Positions 17,686-26,909 of a stretch of 64,000 bases of DNA are shown piece by piece. Source of the stretch: Pedobacter faecalis (GTDB lineage: Bacteria; Bacteroidota; Bacteroidia; Sphingobacteriales; Sphingobacteriaceae); assembly GCF_030182585.1 (NCBI RefSeq), contig NZ_JARXOW010000001.1, positions 124,001 through 188,000 on the forward strand. Direction: 5' to 3'. A program made the translations under genes and the position numbers. Position 1 is the first letter of the stretch; each line of letters begins with the position of its first letter. The notes beneath the pieces were generated by a model, which saw only the letters and a list, made by a program, of their open reading frames with translations, ran no database searches and was not told the origin of the DNA.

Positions 17686-17708
17686 CGGAAGGTAAAATAC
17701 AACCGTCA

Positions 17709-18695
17709 ATGAAAAAAACGATAGCCTTGCTTACAGGCGGAACTACAGGAGAATGGGTGATATCCGTAAAAAGTGCTGCGACGATCGCGCAAAATCTGGA
17801 TCCTGACAAATTCGAGGTATACAAGATCATGCTTACACAGCAGGGCTGGTTCTATGAACCTGCGGATTCCATGAAGATTGAGGTGGACCGCAACGATTTC
17901 TCGCTGGCCATACGCGGGCGTCGGATCACCTTTGACGGTGTCTTTATCTGCATACATGGCTCGCCGGGTGAGGACGGAAAGCTGCAGGGCTATTTTGATA
18001 TGCTAGGTTTGCCTTATACCACCTGCGATGCGCTGACTTCTGCAATAACGATGAACAAGGGCTATACTAAGGCTGTGGTGAATGGTCTGCCTGGTTTGAA
18101 CATTGCCAGGTCTGCCCAGATCTTCAAGGGTGGCGATCATGATTTCAATCAGCTCAAAGCAGATCTTAAGCTTCCTTTCTTTGTAAAGCCAAACAATGGA
18201 GGAAGCAGTATAGGCATGAGTAAGGTGGTCCGTGCAGATGATCTTGAAGAGGCGGTCGACAAAGCATTCAAAGAAGATAGTCAGGTGCTGATCGAGGAGT
18301 TTATTCAGGGGCGGGAATTCACCATTGGCGTCGCCAAATTGGACGGAGACATTGTTGTGTTGCCGGCTACTGAGGTGGAAACAAAGAAGGAGTTTTTTGA
18401 TTTTGAGGCCAAGTATACACCAGGCGTGGCTACAGAAACCACGCCAGCGCTGTTACGGCCTGAAACACGCGAGCGAGTTGCCGATATAGCCAGGTCGGTT
18501 TACAGGAAGCTGAATTGCAGGGGAGTTGTACGTATTGACTTTATATTAACAGGTGATGAGGGCGACTTTTATTTCATTGAGATCAATACCATACCGGGCC
18601 AAACGGCAACAAGCTTCATTCCCCAGCAGGTAGCTGCCATGGGAATGAAGCTTAATGATTTTTATACAAAACTTATTCGTGAAACGATCGGCTAA
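17709..18695 (+). CDS. ddl: D-alanine--D-alanine ligase
   Basis: 328 residues, ATP-grasp fold. FICIHGSPGEDGKLQGYFD (about 78-96) is the N-terminal signature, PFFVKPNNGGSSIGMSKV (about 157-174) is the ATP-binding loop, and FIEINTIPGQTATSF (about 293-307) carries the metal ligands and the C-terminal signature. The enzyme joins two D-Ala for peptidoglycan precursors in the cytoplasm. It is divergent from the PASTA-mltG operon, sharing a roughly 105-bp intergenic region. Confidence 0.96.
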   Translation: MKKTIALLTGGTTGEWVISVKSAATIAQNLDPDKFEVYKIMLTQQGWFYEPADSMKIEVDRNDFSLAIRGRRITFDGVFICIHGSPGEDGKLQGYFDMLGLPYTTCDALTSAITMNKGYTKAVVNGLPGLNIARSAQIFKGGDHDFNQLKADLKLPFFVKPNNGGSSIGMSKVVRADDLEEAVDKAFKEDSQVLIEEFIQGREFTIGVAKLDGDIVVLPATEVETKKEFFDFEAKYTPGVATETTPALLRPETRERVADIARSVYRKLNCRGVVRIDFILTGDEGDFYFIEINTIPGQTATSFIPQQVAAMGMKLNDFYTKLIRETIG

Positions 18696-18697
18696 GA

Positions 18698-19459
18698 TCA
18701 AAAGCGGAAGCCTACACTAAGACCAGCCCTGAGCCCTGCCCAGGGGCCATCGAAGTCTACTTTGGCACCGTTACCGTCTACGGTATATTTGGTTTTCACC
18801 AGAGGAAGATCTTCAAGTTCTGCGAGTTGTTCGCGCAAGGCCTGCTGTTCTTCGTTACTAAGGGTCTTAGTGCCCGATATGTTTCCTGAAGAGGTCCCGT
18901 AGTGGGCGCCTAAGATCCACCAGTCGAGATGCAGACGTTTAGCAATTTTAAATTGAGATCCTAAAAGTATGCCGCCCGACAGTGTAGTGATGTCGCCACT
19001 AAGGGGCATCGTTTCGGTGTAGGTAGTACCCATGACATCTACGTCAAACTTGAAAGGCACTTCAGCGGTGTACGTGGCAAATCTGGCGTATGGTGCAATG
19101 TAGAATCCTTGAAATACTTTCTTTCCAAGGTAAAACCTGAGTTCCGGCGTGATCGCAAAATTCCCGGTTTTAAACTGGCTGATGCTTTCCCAGGCCTCTT
19201 CGTCGTCTATCAGGGATTCGAGCCTTGATTTTAGCGGGACACTCGACTTAGGCGAAAACTTGATTCCCCCGCCTATGGACATTTTTTCTCCAATGGCCCG
19301 CTCGTATTGGAAAGAGTAGTTTTTTAAAAAGAGGGCAGGAACGTTTATTTTTACGATGTTCTTGTTGTCTGCCGCTTCCTGAGCTTTAGAAGTAAGGGTA
19401 GTTCCAAACATAAGGAATAAGATTCCTATGCCTGCGGTTTTAGAGATTGTTTGTTTCAT
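18698..19459 (-). CDS. Outer-membrane beta-barrel protein (DUF3575-like)
   Basis: 253 residues with a signal peptide (hydrophobic stretch to TSKAQEA). The mature part alternates polar and aromatic residues in strands such as SFQYERAIGEKMSIGGGI, GFYIAPYARFATY and SGGILLGSQF, ending in LSVGFRF with C-terminal Phe, the usual end of an outer-membrane barrel. It resembles DUF3575/OmpA-like small barrels common in Bacteroidota. A Lys/Glu-rich insert (EEQQALREQLAELEDLP) is probably an extracellular loop. Function unknown. Convergent with ddl, 2 bp apart. Confidence 0.75.
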   Translation of the reverse strand: MKQTISKTAGIGILFLMFGTTLTSKAQEAADNKNIVKINVPALFLKNYSFQYERAIGEKMSIGGGIKFSPKSSVPLKSRLESLIDDEEAWESISQFKTGNFAITPELRFYLGKKVFQGFYIAPYARFATYTAEVPFKFDVDVMGTTYTETMPLSGDITTLSGGILLGSQFKIAKRLHLDWWILGAHYGTSSGNISGTKTLSNEEQQALREQLAELEDLPLVKTKYTVDGNGAKVDFDGPWAGLRAGLSVGFRF

Positions 19460-19504
19460 GATGGTTTATATTTGGTTTGTTATCAAATATATAAAGAAAA
19501 AAGG

Positions 19505-20932
19505 CTAAACCTTAATGGTTTTCCATTTCCCGCGTTTGAACAATAAATATCCGGCTATCGCTATACCTGTCTCGGCAACAGGTATGGCGAAAAAGACTCC
19601 TGTGGGGCCCATGCTGAAATATTTGGCTAGTAAATAAGCCAGGGGAATCTGAAAAAGCCAGAAGCCGAAAAAGTTGACCCGGGTAGGTGTCCAGGTATCG
19701 CCCGCTCCATTAAATGTACTGATAAGCACCATTCCAAGTCCGTAAAATACGTATCCTGTACTGATGATGATCAGTGCCTGATAGGCTACCTCCTGTATAA
19801 GGTTATCGTTGGTAAAGAAAGCAACCAGTTGCCGGCCCAGGATGAAGGTTATAAGCATCACGATCACCATGTAAATTGTAACGTACCTGGCGGTGGTGAA
19901 AACAGATCTTTCTGCCCTGTCGAGCTGCTTCGCGCCAAGGTTCTGCCCCACAAGTGTAGCTGCGGCATTGCTGAGTCCCCATGCCGGAAGCATAAAGAAC
20001 ATCATTAAACGTAAAGCGGTCTGATACCCGGCGGAGCCATGATCGCTTCCTGTAGTGGCTACGAGTTGCGCCAGGAATATCCAGCTGCATGAAGCGATGA
20101 CAAATTGAAATATGCCAGGGGTAGCAATTTTGAGTAAGGTTTTAATTTGTTCCCAATGGGGTTTAAAATAGCTTAGCTTAAGCTTTAACAATTGTTTTCC
20201 GCTCGATAGATGGTAGACCTGATAGCATACACCAATTCCGCGGCCGAGTGTGGTAGCTATAGCAGCTCCCGTAAGACCGAACGCAGGTATAGGACCAAGT
20301 CCGTTGATCAGGATCGGACAAAAAATGATGTTGGCGATATTGGCAATCCACAGGCTTTTCATAGCGATGGCGGCATTGCCTGCGCCCCGAAATATACCGT
20401 TGATGAGAAATAGCATTACGATAATGATACTTCCGCCCATCATGATGCGGATAAAGGGCGTGCCCTGGCTGGCTGTCTCCTCTGATGCTCCCATGAGCAG
20501 CAGGATTTCTCTTGCGTAAATTAAGCCTCCAATGCTGATCAGCACCGTCAGGCCAAAGGCAATAATGATAGCCTGCACACCTGCTTTTGCTGCGGCAACC
20601 GGATCTTTCTCGCCTATACGGCGCGCAACAACCGCTGTTGCTGCCATGCTCATGCCTATGGCAAGCGAGTAGATTATGGTAAGTACCGACTCCGTTAGCC
20701 CTACGGTTTGTATGGCGTGACTGCTGTTGTGCAAGTGTCCAACGAAATAAAGGTCTACCAATGCAAATACCGATTCCATAGCCATTTCAAGCATCATCGG
20801 TATGGCGAGCAGCACTACGGCACGCCGTATACTCCCGGTAGTGAAATCCAGTTCTTCGCCCTGAATGGATTGTTTGATAAGCTGGAACATTTTAGTAAGG
20901 TTTCCGGCTTTTACAGTTTCATTTGTTTTCAT
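19505..20932 (-). CDS. MATE-family efflux transporter
   Basis: 475 residues with 12 hydrophobic segments in two similar halves. LLAIPMMLEMAMESVFALVD and the later LKIATPGIFQFVIAS mark the starts of the two MatE domains; GRGIGVCYQV and LVGQNLGAKQLDRAE match family patterns. MATE pumps export drugs or metabolites using Na+ or H+ gradients. It overlaps the upstream thioesterase stop by one base, so the two are probably co-transcribed. Confidence 0.92.
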   Translation of the reverse strand: MKTNETVKAGNLTKMFQLIKQSIQGEELDFTTGSIRRAVVLLAIPMMLEMAMESVFALVDLYFVGHLHNSSHAIQTVGLTESVLTIIYSLAIGMSMAATAVVARRIGEKDPVAAAKAGVQAIIIAFGLTVLISIGGLIYAREILLLMGASEETASQGTPFIRIMMGGSIIIVMLFLINGIFRGAGNAAIAMKSLWIANIANIIFCPILINGLGPIPAFGLTGAAIATTLGRGIGVCYQVYHLSSGKQLLKLKLSYFKPHWEQIKTLLKIATPGIFQFVIASCSWIFLAQLVATTGSDHGSAGYQTALRLMMFFMLPAWGLSNAAATLVGQNLGAKQLDRAERSVFTTARYVTIYMVIVMLITFILGRQLVAFFTNDNLIQEVAYQALIIISTGYVFYGLGMVLISTFNGAGDTWTPTRVNFFGFWLFQIPLAYLLAKYFSMGPTGVFFAIPVAETGIAIAGYLLFKRGKWKTIKV

Positions 20933-21351
20933 CAGACTGAGTATGCGGCAATCATTTCGGGTGTTACTTTACAGCCTTTTCCGGTGTTGATATCAATCAT
21001 CACATAATCGAACCATCCGTCGGACGCCACTTTTCCTGTACGTTTATTAAGAATCTCAAATTGAACACGGCAGCCTTTTTCGTTGATGGTGAGGATGCCG
21101 GTGCGAACGCTGATCACATCGCCAAGAATAAGCGGGCGCTTAAACTCGACAAGCGCAGTGCGCACAACCCAGCCATAGCCGTTGCTGAGGAAGGACTCCA
21201 TTGGCATCTTATAAAATTCAGTCATTTGTTCATAACGTGCGGCCAGCACGTAGTCGAAATATTTACTGTTGTGGACATGGTTGAACATGTCGATATCATC
21301 GGGGCGCACTTTTAGTTCGCTTTCGAATATGCTGTAGTCGCTCTTTTCCAT
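20932..21351 (-). CDS. Acyl-CoA thioesterase (4HBT hot-dog fold)
   Basis: 139 residues from the ATG at 21351 (MEKSDYSIFESEL); an upstream in-frame start at 21375 would add eight residues. KVRPDDIDMFNHVHNSKYFDY is the hot-dog active-site segment with conserved Asp and HVHN; a helix with LAARYEQM follows. FKRPLILGDVISVRT is the central strand. It probably hydrolyses acyl-CoA thioesters. Second such protein in the window, but not a close copy of the one at 15318-15725. Overlaps the MATE gene by one base. Confidence 0.85.
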   Translation of the reverse strand: MEKSDYSIFESELKVRPDDIDMFNHVHNSKYFDYVLAARYEQMTEFYKMPMESFLSNGYGWVVRTALVEFKRPLILGDVISVRTGILTINEKGCRVQFEILNKRTGKVASDGWFDYVMIDINTGKGCKVTPEMIAAYSV

Positions 21352-21412
21352 ATATGGTTCGCGTAAAGTTACCAATTATACACTTATGATGAGCAGGTTG
21401 ATCGGAAAGCGC

Positions 21413-21443
21413 TTGTTAATTGTTAAAACTTAGCTTATCTTTG
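21413..21443 (+). promoter_or_regulatory. Promoter of rpsO
   Basis: TTG at 21413-21415, a 20-bp spacer, and TATCTTTG at 21436-21443 fit the Bacteroidota promoter consensus. The rpsO start codon is 43 bp further on. Confidence 0.65.
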
Positions 21444-21486
21444 CGGCGAATTAATTAATTAACAAACACTTTAGTACCATTCAAGA

Positions 21487-21765
21487 ATGTATTTAAGTAA
21501 AGAAAAGAAGGCCGAAATCTTTAAACAACACGGCGAGACAGAAACCAACACAGGTTCTGCAGAAGGTCAGGTAGCGTTATTTACGTACCGTATTGCGCAC
21601 TTAACTGAGCACTTGAAGAAAAACCGTAAGGATTTTTCTACGCAGCTTGCACTTCAGAAGCTTGTAGGTAAACGCCGGGGTATACTGGCTTATCTGTACA
21701 AAAAAGATATTGAGCGCTACCGTGCTATCATCAAGAACCTAGGTTTGAGGGATATCATCAAGTAG
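21487..21765 (+). CDS. rpsO: 30S ribosomal protein S15
   Basis: 92 residues, close to the usual 89. NTGSAEGQVALFTYRIAHLTEHLKKNRKDF, seen here as TGSAEGQVALFT, RIAHLTEHLKKN and the C-terminal LVGKRRGILAYL with YRAIIKNLGLRD, are S15 signatures that bind 16S rRNA helices. It is followed by a clear terminator and then pnp, the classic rpsO-pnp order. Confidence 0.98.
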   Translation: MYLSKEKKAEIFKQHGETETNTGSAEGQVALFTYRIAHLTEHLKKNRKDFSTQLALQKLVGKRRGILAYLYKKDIERYRAIIKNLGLRDIIK

Positions 21766-21781
21766 AACTACTTATATCAGG

Positions 21782-21811
21782 AAAAGCCATTCTTCAGGGA
21801 ATGGCTTTTTT
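21782..21811 (+). terminator. Terminator after rpsO
   Basis: AAAAGCCATTC (21782-21792) pairs with GAATGGCTTTT (21799-21809), followed by a T-run to 21811. It would separate much of rpsO transcription from pnp. Confidence 0.88.
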
Positions 21812-21843
21812 AATTTCATAGCTAAAATGATTGGCCTTTTATC

Positions 21844-21905
21844 TAAGTTTGCAAACAAAAAGTAATATATATAAATCCGGTATGTAAGAAAGAGGAAGAC
21901 ATACC
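21844..21905 (+). promoter_or_regulatory. pnp leader: -7-like box, palindrome and hairpin
   Basis: TAAGTTTG at 21844-21851 fits a -7 box, though no good -33 box is seen. It overlaps the perfect palindrome GTTTGCAAAC (21847-21856). GGTATGT (21879-21885) pairs with ACATACC (21899-21905) around a purine-only 13-nt loop, ending 14 bp before the pnp start. In E. coli pnp is autoregulated through its leader; a similar role here is inference. Confidence 0.4.
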
Positions 21906-21919
21906 ATAATAATTTTTAA

Positions 21920-24061
21920 ATGAATGTAATAAAAAAATCGTTCGACCTGGGTGACGGGCGGACAATTGAAATTGAAACCGGTAAGCTGGCTAAACAGGCC
22001 GATGGGTCTGTAGTTGTTAGAATGGGTGACACCATGCTTCTTGCTACTGTAGTTTCAACACCGGATGCTAAGGCAGGTATTGATTTTTTACCATTATCTG
22101 TCGATTACCAGGAAAAATATGCTGCTGCAGGCCGTATCCCTGGAGGCTTCCTTCGCCGCGAGGCCAGGTTGTCTGACTATGAAGTTTTAATTTCACGTTT
22201 GGTAGACCGCGCGCTGCGCCCGATGTTCCCTGAGGACTATCACTCGGATACACAAGTGATGATTTCCCTGATTTCATCTGATAAAAATGTAATGCCTGAC
22301 TGTCTGGCTGGTCTTGCGGCATCTGCAGCAATAGCTGTTTCTGATATTCCTTTCAACGGGCCGATTTCAGAAGTTCGTGTAGCACGTATCGATGGTAAAT
22401 TGGTGGTTAACCCTTATGTGAGTGATCTGGAGCGTGCAACAATGGATTTCCTTGTAGCTGGTACAGAGCGTGATATCGTGATGGTAGAAGGTGAGGCTGA
22501 TGAGATTTCTGAAGCTGAAATGGTTGAAGCGATCGAGTTTGCACATAAAGCAATTGTTATACAGGTTCAGGCTCAGAAGGAGCTTGCCGAGCTTGCCGGC
22601 AAAACTGAAAAACGTGTTTACTCTCATGAAGAAAGTAACCCGGAGCTTAGGGATCAAGTGTATGCAGCCACGTACGATAAAGTGTATGCAATTGCGAAGA
22701 CTGCTTCTGCAAAGCACGAAAGAGGTAACGCATTTGGTGAGGTACTCATGGACTTCATTGCAACATTAGGTGAAGATATTGATGATGTAACCGGATTCCT
22801 GGCCAAGAAATATTTTCACGATGTGCAGTATGATGCCATCCGCAACCTGGTTCTTGATGAAGGCATCCGTTTGGATGGCCGTGACGTGCGTACTGTTCGC
22901 CCGATCTGGAGCGAAGTAGGTTATCTGCCTGCTGCACACGGCTCTGCCGTATTTACGCGTGGTGAAACGCAATCGCTTACTACGGTGACTTTGGGTTCTA
23001 AGGATGATGAGCAGATGATCGATGGTGCTTTCATCAACGGTTATAACAAATTCATGCTTCATTATAACTTCCCTGGATTTTCAACCGGTGAGGTTCGCCC
23101 GAACAGGGGAGCAGGCCGTCGTGAGATCGGTCATGGTAACCTGGCCATGCGTTCATTGAAAAAGGTATTGCCAGGCCTTGAAGAAAATCCATACACGATT
23201 CGTATCGTTTCTGATATCCTGGAATCTAACGGTTCTTCTTCTATGGCTACTGTATGTGCTGGTACGCTTGCGCTGATGGATGCTGGTGTGAAAATCAAGG
23301 CGCCGGTATCTGGTATTGCTATGGGATTGATCACCGATGAGAAAACCGGTAAATATGCGATCCTTTCTGATATTCTTGGTGATGAGGATCACCTCGGCGA
23401 CATGGACTTTAAAGTAACTGGTACGGAAAAAGGAATTGTTGCCTGCCAGATGGATTTGAAGATCAATGGCTTAAAATGGGAGGTTTTGAAGAATGCGTTA
23501 GACCAGGCCAAGGAAGCGCGTTTGCATATTCTTAACGAAATGAAGAAGACCATTGCTGAGCCTCGTGAGGATTACAAAGATCATGCTCCGCGTATTGTAT
23601 CGTTAAGCATCGATAAGGAGTTTATCGGTGCAGTGATCGGGCCAGGTGGTAAGATCATTCAAGAGATGCAGCGCGAAACAGGTGCTACCATTTCAATCGA
23701 AGAGGTTGGTAACAAAGGTATCGTTGAGATCTTTGCGGATAACAAAGCTTCGATAGATGCTGCTGTAGGCCGTATTAATGCGATTGCTGCCAAGCCGGAG
23801 ATCGGCGCGACTTACGAAGGTAAGGTGAAATCTATTATGCCATTTGGTGCATTTGTGGAAATCATGCCTGGTAAAGACGGTCTGCTGCACATTTCAGAAA
23901 TAGACTGGAAACGCCTGGAGACTATGGACGGAGTTTTCAAAGAGGGTGAAAAAGTAACGGTTAAGTTGCTCGACATCGATAAGCAAGGCAAGATGAAACT
24001 TTCCAGAAAAGTTTTATTGCCTCGTCCGCCAAAGCCTGAGGCTGCGGCTCCGCAAGCATAA
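21920..24061 (+). CDS. pnp: Polyribonucleotide nucleotidyltransferase (PNPase)
   Basis: 713 residues with the full PNPase order: two RNase PH domains (about 1-230 and 310-545, the second with [20 protein letters not shown]), a KH domain ([19 protein letters not shown] near 570) and a C-terminal S1 domain ([20 protein letters not shown] near 650). It degrades RNA 3'-5' phosphorolytically and works in the RNA degradosome. Downstream of rpsO as in many bacteria. The C-terminal tail is short and ends with a Pro/Ala stretch. Confidence 0.98.
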   Translation: MNVIKKSFDLGDGRTIEIETGKLAKQADGSVVVRMGDTMLLATVVSTPDAKAGIDFLPLSVDYQEKYAAAGRIPGGFLRREARLSDYEVLISRLVDRALRPMFPEDYHSDTQVMISLISSDKNVMPDCLAGLAASAAIAVSDIPFNGPISEVRVARIDGKLVVNPYVSDLERATMDFLVAGTERDIVMVEGEADEISEAEMVEAIEFAHKAIVIQVQAQKELAELAGKTEKRVYSHEESNPELRDQVYAATYDKVYAIAKTASAKHERGNAFGEVLMDFIATLGEDIDDVTGFLAKKYFHDVQYDAIRNLVLDEGIRLDGRDVRTVRPIWSEVGYLPAAHGSAVFTRGETQSLTTVTLGSKDDEQMIDGAFINGYNKFMLHYNFPGFSTGEVRPNRGAGRREIGHGNLAMRSLKKVLPGLEENPYTIRIVSDILESNGSSSMATVCAGTLALMDAGVKIKAPVSGIAMGLITDEKTGKYAILSDILGDEDHLGDMDFKVTGTEKGIVACQMDLKINGLKWEVLKNALDQAKEARLHILNEMKKTIAEPREDYKDHAPRIVSLSIDKEFIGAVIGPGGKIIQEMQRETGATISIEEVGNKGIVEIFADNKASIDAAVGRINAIAAKPEIGATYEGKVKSIMPFGAFVEIMPGKDGLLHISEIDWKRLETMDGVFKEGEKVTVKLLDIDKQGKMKLSRKVLLPRPPKPEAAAPQA

Positions 24062-24068
24062 ACACATG

Positions 24069-24097
24069 AAAAGCCTCGCCTGCGCGGGGCTTTTCTG
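24069..24097 (+). terminator. Terminator after pnp
   Basis: AAAAGCCTCGC (24069-24079) pairs with GCGGGGCTTTT (24084-24094), with one G-T pair, then TCTG follows the T-run. Confidence 0.85.
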
Positions 24098-24128
24098 TTA
24101 TCACAAATCGTTATTTTATATTAGCACA

Positions 24129-24806
24129 ATGAATATCAATTCTAATCACCTCATTGCCCCGTCTGTACTTTCTGCTGATTTTGGTAACTTGTTTAAGGAT
24201 ATCCAAATGATTAATTCCAGTGAAGCTGATTGGTTTCATGTGGATATTATGGACGGTGTTTTTGTACCCAATATTTCATTTGGTTTTCCTGTACTCGAAG
24301 TATTAAAAGCCCATGCCCAAAAGCCCCTGGATGTTCATCTCATGATCGAAAGCCCGGAGCGGTATATTGAACGTTTTGCTGAGGGTGGTGCCGCTGTGAT
24401 TACGGTACACTATGAGGCATGCGTGCATCTTCATCGCGTCGTGGAATTAATACGTTCAGCAGGCTGCAAGGCTGGCGTGGCGATAAATCCGCATACCCCT
24501 ACGGCCTTGCTTAAGGACATTTTACCTGATCTGGATCTTGCGCTTGTGATGTCGGTAAACCCCGGTTTTGGCGGACAAAAATTTATTCCGAACGCGCTGA
24601 ATAAGGTTCGTGAACTGCGAGCCATGGCAGAGCGGCTGAACCCTGAACTCGTTATTGAAGTAGACGGCGGTATCGGAATGGCCAACCTGCCTGATCTGGT
24701 GATGGCCGGCGCAGACGTGCTGGTAGCCGGCAACTCCATTTTTGGTGCGGATTCTCCTGAACAAATGATCGCAGATCTCAAATTTTACAACCACCGAAAG
24801 GCATAA
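24129..24806 (+). CDS. rpe: Ribulose-phosphate 3-epimerase
   Basis: 225 residues from the ATG at 24129 (MNINSNHLIAPSVLSADFGN). A longer frame from 24066 would start inside the pnp terminator and is rejected. IAPSVLSADFGN, WFHVDIMDGVFVPNISFG, VHLMIESPERYI, VMSVNPGFGGQKFIP and EVDGGIG cover the active-site metal ligands and phosphate loop of the TIM barrel. It interconverts ribulose-5-P and xylulose-5-P in the pentose phosphate pathway. Next gene serC is 39 bp downstream. Confidence 0.97.
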   Translation: MNINSNHLIAPSVLSADFGNLFKDIQMINSSEADWFHVDIMDGVFVPNISFGFPVLEVLKAHAQKPLDVHLMIESPERYIERFAEGGAAVITVHYEACVHLHRVVELIRSAGCKAGVAINPHTPTALLKDILPDLDLALVMSVNPGFGGQKFIPNALNKVRELRAMAERLNPELVIEVDGGIGMANLPDLVMAGADVLVAGNSIFGADSPEQMIADLKFYNHRKA

Positions 24807-24845
24807 ATATATTACATTTACCACCATTATAAATAACCAAAAAAA

Positions 24846-25910
24846 ATGAGACACAATTTCGGCGCAGGCCCATGTATTTTACCTCAAGAAGTATTTAAAC
24901 AAGCATCGCAAGCGGTACTTGATTTTAAGGATGGTTTATCGATCCTTGAGATTTCGCACCGTACATCAGAGTTCGAAAATGTTGTAGAAGAGACCACCAG
25001 ATTGGTGAAGGAATTACTGAATGTTCCTTCAGGATATTCTGTGGTTTTATTGCAGGGAGGTGCCAGTTTGCAGTTTTCTATGGTGCCTATGAATTTGTTG
25101 CCCGAGGGGAAAACTGCCAGTTACCTGGATACAGGGGTTTGGGCAAGTAAGGCCATCAAGGAGGTTGCCGCTTTCGGGACAGCAAATATCGTGGCTTCTT
25201 CAAAAGCTTCCAATTACACTTATGTGCCAAAGGAATATGATATACCTGCCGATAGTGCTTATTTCCATTGTACCTCTAACAATACCATATATGGCACAGA
25301 AATGTTTAGTTTCCCGGAAACAGATGTTCCGGTAGTATGCGACATGTCGTCTGATATTATGAGCAGGGTTATCGACGTATCGAAATTCGGTCTGATTTAC
25401 GCTGGAGCGCAAAAGAATATTGGTCCTGCGGGGCTTACTATCGCGATTGTAAAGGATGACATCCTTGGCCGTTCAGGCAGGAAAATACCTTCTATGCTCG
25501 ATTATCAGGTTCATATTGAGGGTGGCTCAATGTATAACACTCCGCCGGTTTTCTCGATATATGTAGCTATGCTTAACCTGCGCTGGCTCAAATCGAAAGG
25601 GGGCATTGCGGAAATTGAGAAGGAAAATAAAGCGAAAGCTGATGCTTTGTATAAAGAGATCGACAGAAATCCGTTGTTTAAAGGCACCTGTGCCGTAGAA
25701 GACAGGTCGAGGATGAACGTTTGCTTTGTGATGGAGAATAAGGAGCTGGAAAAGCCCTTCCTGAAGTTTGTGGAAGAAAATGGCATCGAGGGCTTGAAGG
25801 GCCATCGCAGTGTTGGCGGCTTCAGGGCATCGATGTATAATGCGTTACCGATTACAAGTGTACACGCTCTGGTTGAATTAATGCAGGTTTTTGCGGAAAA
25901 ACATCAATAA
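24846..25910 (+). CDS. serC: Phosphoserine aminotransferase
   Basis: 354 residues. NFGAGPCILPQEVF at the N-terminus, EISHRTSEFENVVEE, QGGASLQFSMVPMNLL and YAGAQKNIGPAGLTIAIV (with the PLP lysine in AQKNIGPAG) are SerC signatures. It transaminates 3-phosphohydroxypyruvate to phosphoserine. The same fold can serve in PLP synthesis in some species. It is 11 bp upstream of serA, forming a serine operon. Confidence 0.97.
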   Translation: MRHNFGAGPCILPQEVFKQASQAVLDFKDGLSILEISHRTSEFENVVEETTRLVKELLNVPSGYSVVLLQGGASLQFSMVPMNLLPEGKTASYLDTGVWASKAIKEVAAFGTANIVASSKASNYTYVPKEYDIPADSAYFHCTSNNTIYGTEMFSFPETDVPVVCDMSSDIMSRVIDVSKFGLIYAGAQKNIGPAGLTIAIVKDDILGRSGRKIPSMLDYQVHIEGGSMYNTPPVFSIYVAMLNLRWLKSKGGIAEIEKENKAKADALYKEIDRNPLFKGTCAVEDRSRMNVCFVMENKELEKPFLKFVEENGIEGLKGHRSVGGFRASMYNALPITSVHALVELMQVFAEKHQ

Positions 25911-25921
25911 AATAAGATTAA

Positions 25922-26872
25922 ATGGTTAGGATACTTGCAAACGATGGGATTGACCCGATCGGAAAAATGTTGTTAGAACAGGCTGGTTTTGTAGTTGATA
26001 CGGAAACTGTACCTCAGGATAAACTGGCGGAAGCCTTGAAAAATTATGATGCCATTACTGTACGTAGTGCCACTCAGGTTCGTAAAGAATTAATAGACCA
26101 ATGTCCGAATATCAAGCTGATTGGTCGCGGGGGCGTGGGCATGGATAATATCGATGTAGAATATGCGAGAAGCAAGGATGTGGCTGTTGTAAATACGCCA
26201 GCAGCCTCTTCTCTGTCGGTTGCTGAACTTGTGTTTGCGCATTTATTTACCGGCGTCAGGTTCCTTCAGGACGCTAACCGGAAAATGCCGGTTGATGGCG
26301 ATAGCAAATTCAATGCGCTTAAGAAAGCTTATGCCAAGGGTATCGAACTCCGTGGTAAAACCATAGGCATCATCGGATTTGGAAGAATTGGTCGTGAAAC
26401 GGCAACTGTGGCACTTGGCCTGGGTATGAATGTGCTGGCATATGACCTTTATCCGTTCGACGGGAAACTGACACTTTCGCTGCAGGGCGGCGTACAGGTC
26501 GATATTCCGGTTAAGACAGTATCGCTAGATGACGTGATTTCAGGCAGTGATTTTATCAGTCTGCATACACCGTTTGCGGATAAGCCTATTTTGGGTGCTT
26601 CGGAATTTGAAAAGATGAAGAAAGGTGTAGGTATTGTGAATTGTTCAAGAGGCGGTACTATTGATGAGCAGGCGCTTATCACCGCCCTAGATAGCGGTCA
26701 GGTAGCATTTGCCGGACTGGACGTATTTGACAATGAGCCTACGCCGTCAAGAGCAGTGCTTGAGCATAGCAAAATATCTTTAACTCCGCATATAGGTGCC
26801 TCAACGAATGAGGCCCAAGAGCGTATTGGTACGGAACTCGCTACACTCATTATCGAACATTTTAACTCATAA
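25922..26872 (+). CDS. serA: D-3-phosphoglycerate dehydrogenase (short form, no ACT domain)
   Basis: 316 residues, D-isomer 2-hydroxyacid dehydrogenase fold. The NAD loop GIIGFGRIGRETA (about 147-159), the substrate-side VRSATQVRKELI, the SLHTPFADKPILG segment and the catalytic HIGASTNEAQERIG (His near 294) are visible. There is no C-terminal ACT domain, so it is the short type without the usual serine-binding site. It oxidises 3-phosphoglycerate in serine synthesis. Pairs with serC 11 bp upstream; a terminator and then a DUF1015 gene follow. Confidence 0.92.
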   Translation: MVRILANDGIDPIGKMLLEQAGFVVDTETVPQDKLAEALKNYDAITVRSATQVRKELIDQCPNIKLIGRGGVGMDNIDVEYARSKDVAVVNTPAASSLSVAELVFAHLFTGVRFLQDANRKMPVDGDSKFNALKKAYAKGIELRGKTIGIIGFGRIGRETATVALGLGMNVLAYDLYPFDGKLTLSLQGGVQVDIPVKTVSLDDVISGSDFISLHTPFADKPILGASEFEKMKKGVGIVNCSRGGTIDEQALITALDSGQVAFAGLDVFDNEPTPSRAVLEHSKISLTPHIGASTNEAQERIGTELATLIIEHFNS

Positions 26873-26873
26873 G

Positions 26874-26901
26874 AAACGGGGCGTTTGCCCCGTTTTATTT
26901 T
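26874..26901 (+). terminator. Terminator between serA and the DUF1015 gene
   Basis: AAACGGGGC (26874-26882) pairs with GCCCCGTTT (26887-26895), loop GTTT, then TATTTT. It lies in a 37-bp gap, so the following gene may depend on read-through or its own promoter. Confidence 0.85.
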
Positions 26902-26909
26902 CCGCCAGT

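Noticed and set aside
26796..26909. N-terminal extension of the DUF1015 protein into serA
   Set aside because: It would overlap serA and span the terminator; the conserved N-terminus starts at 26910.
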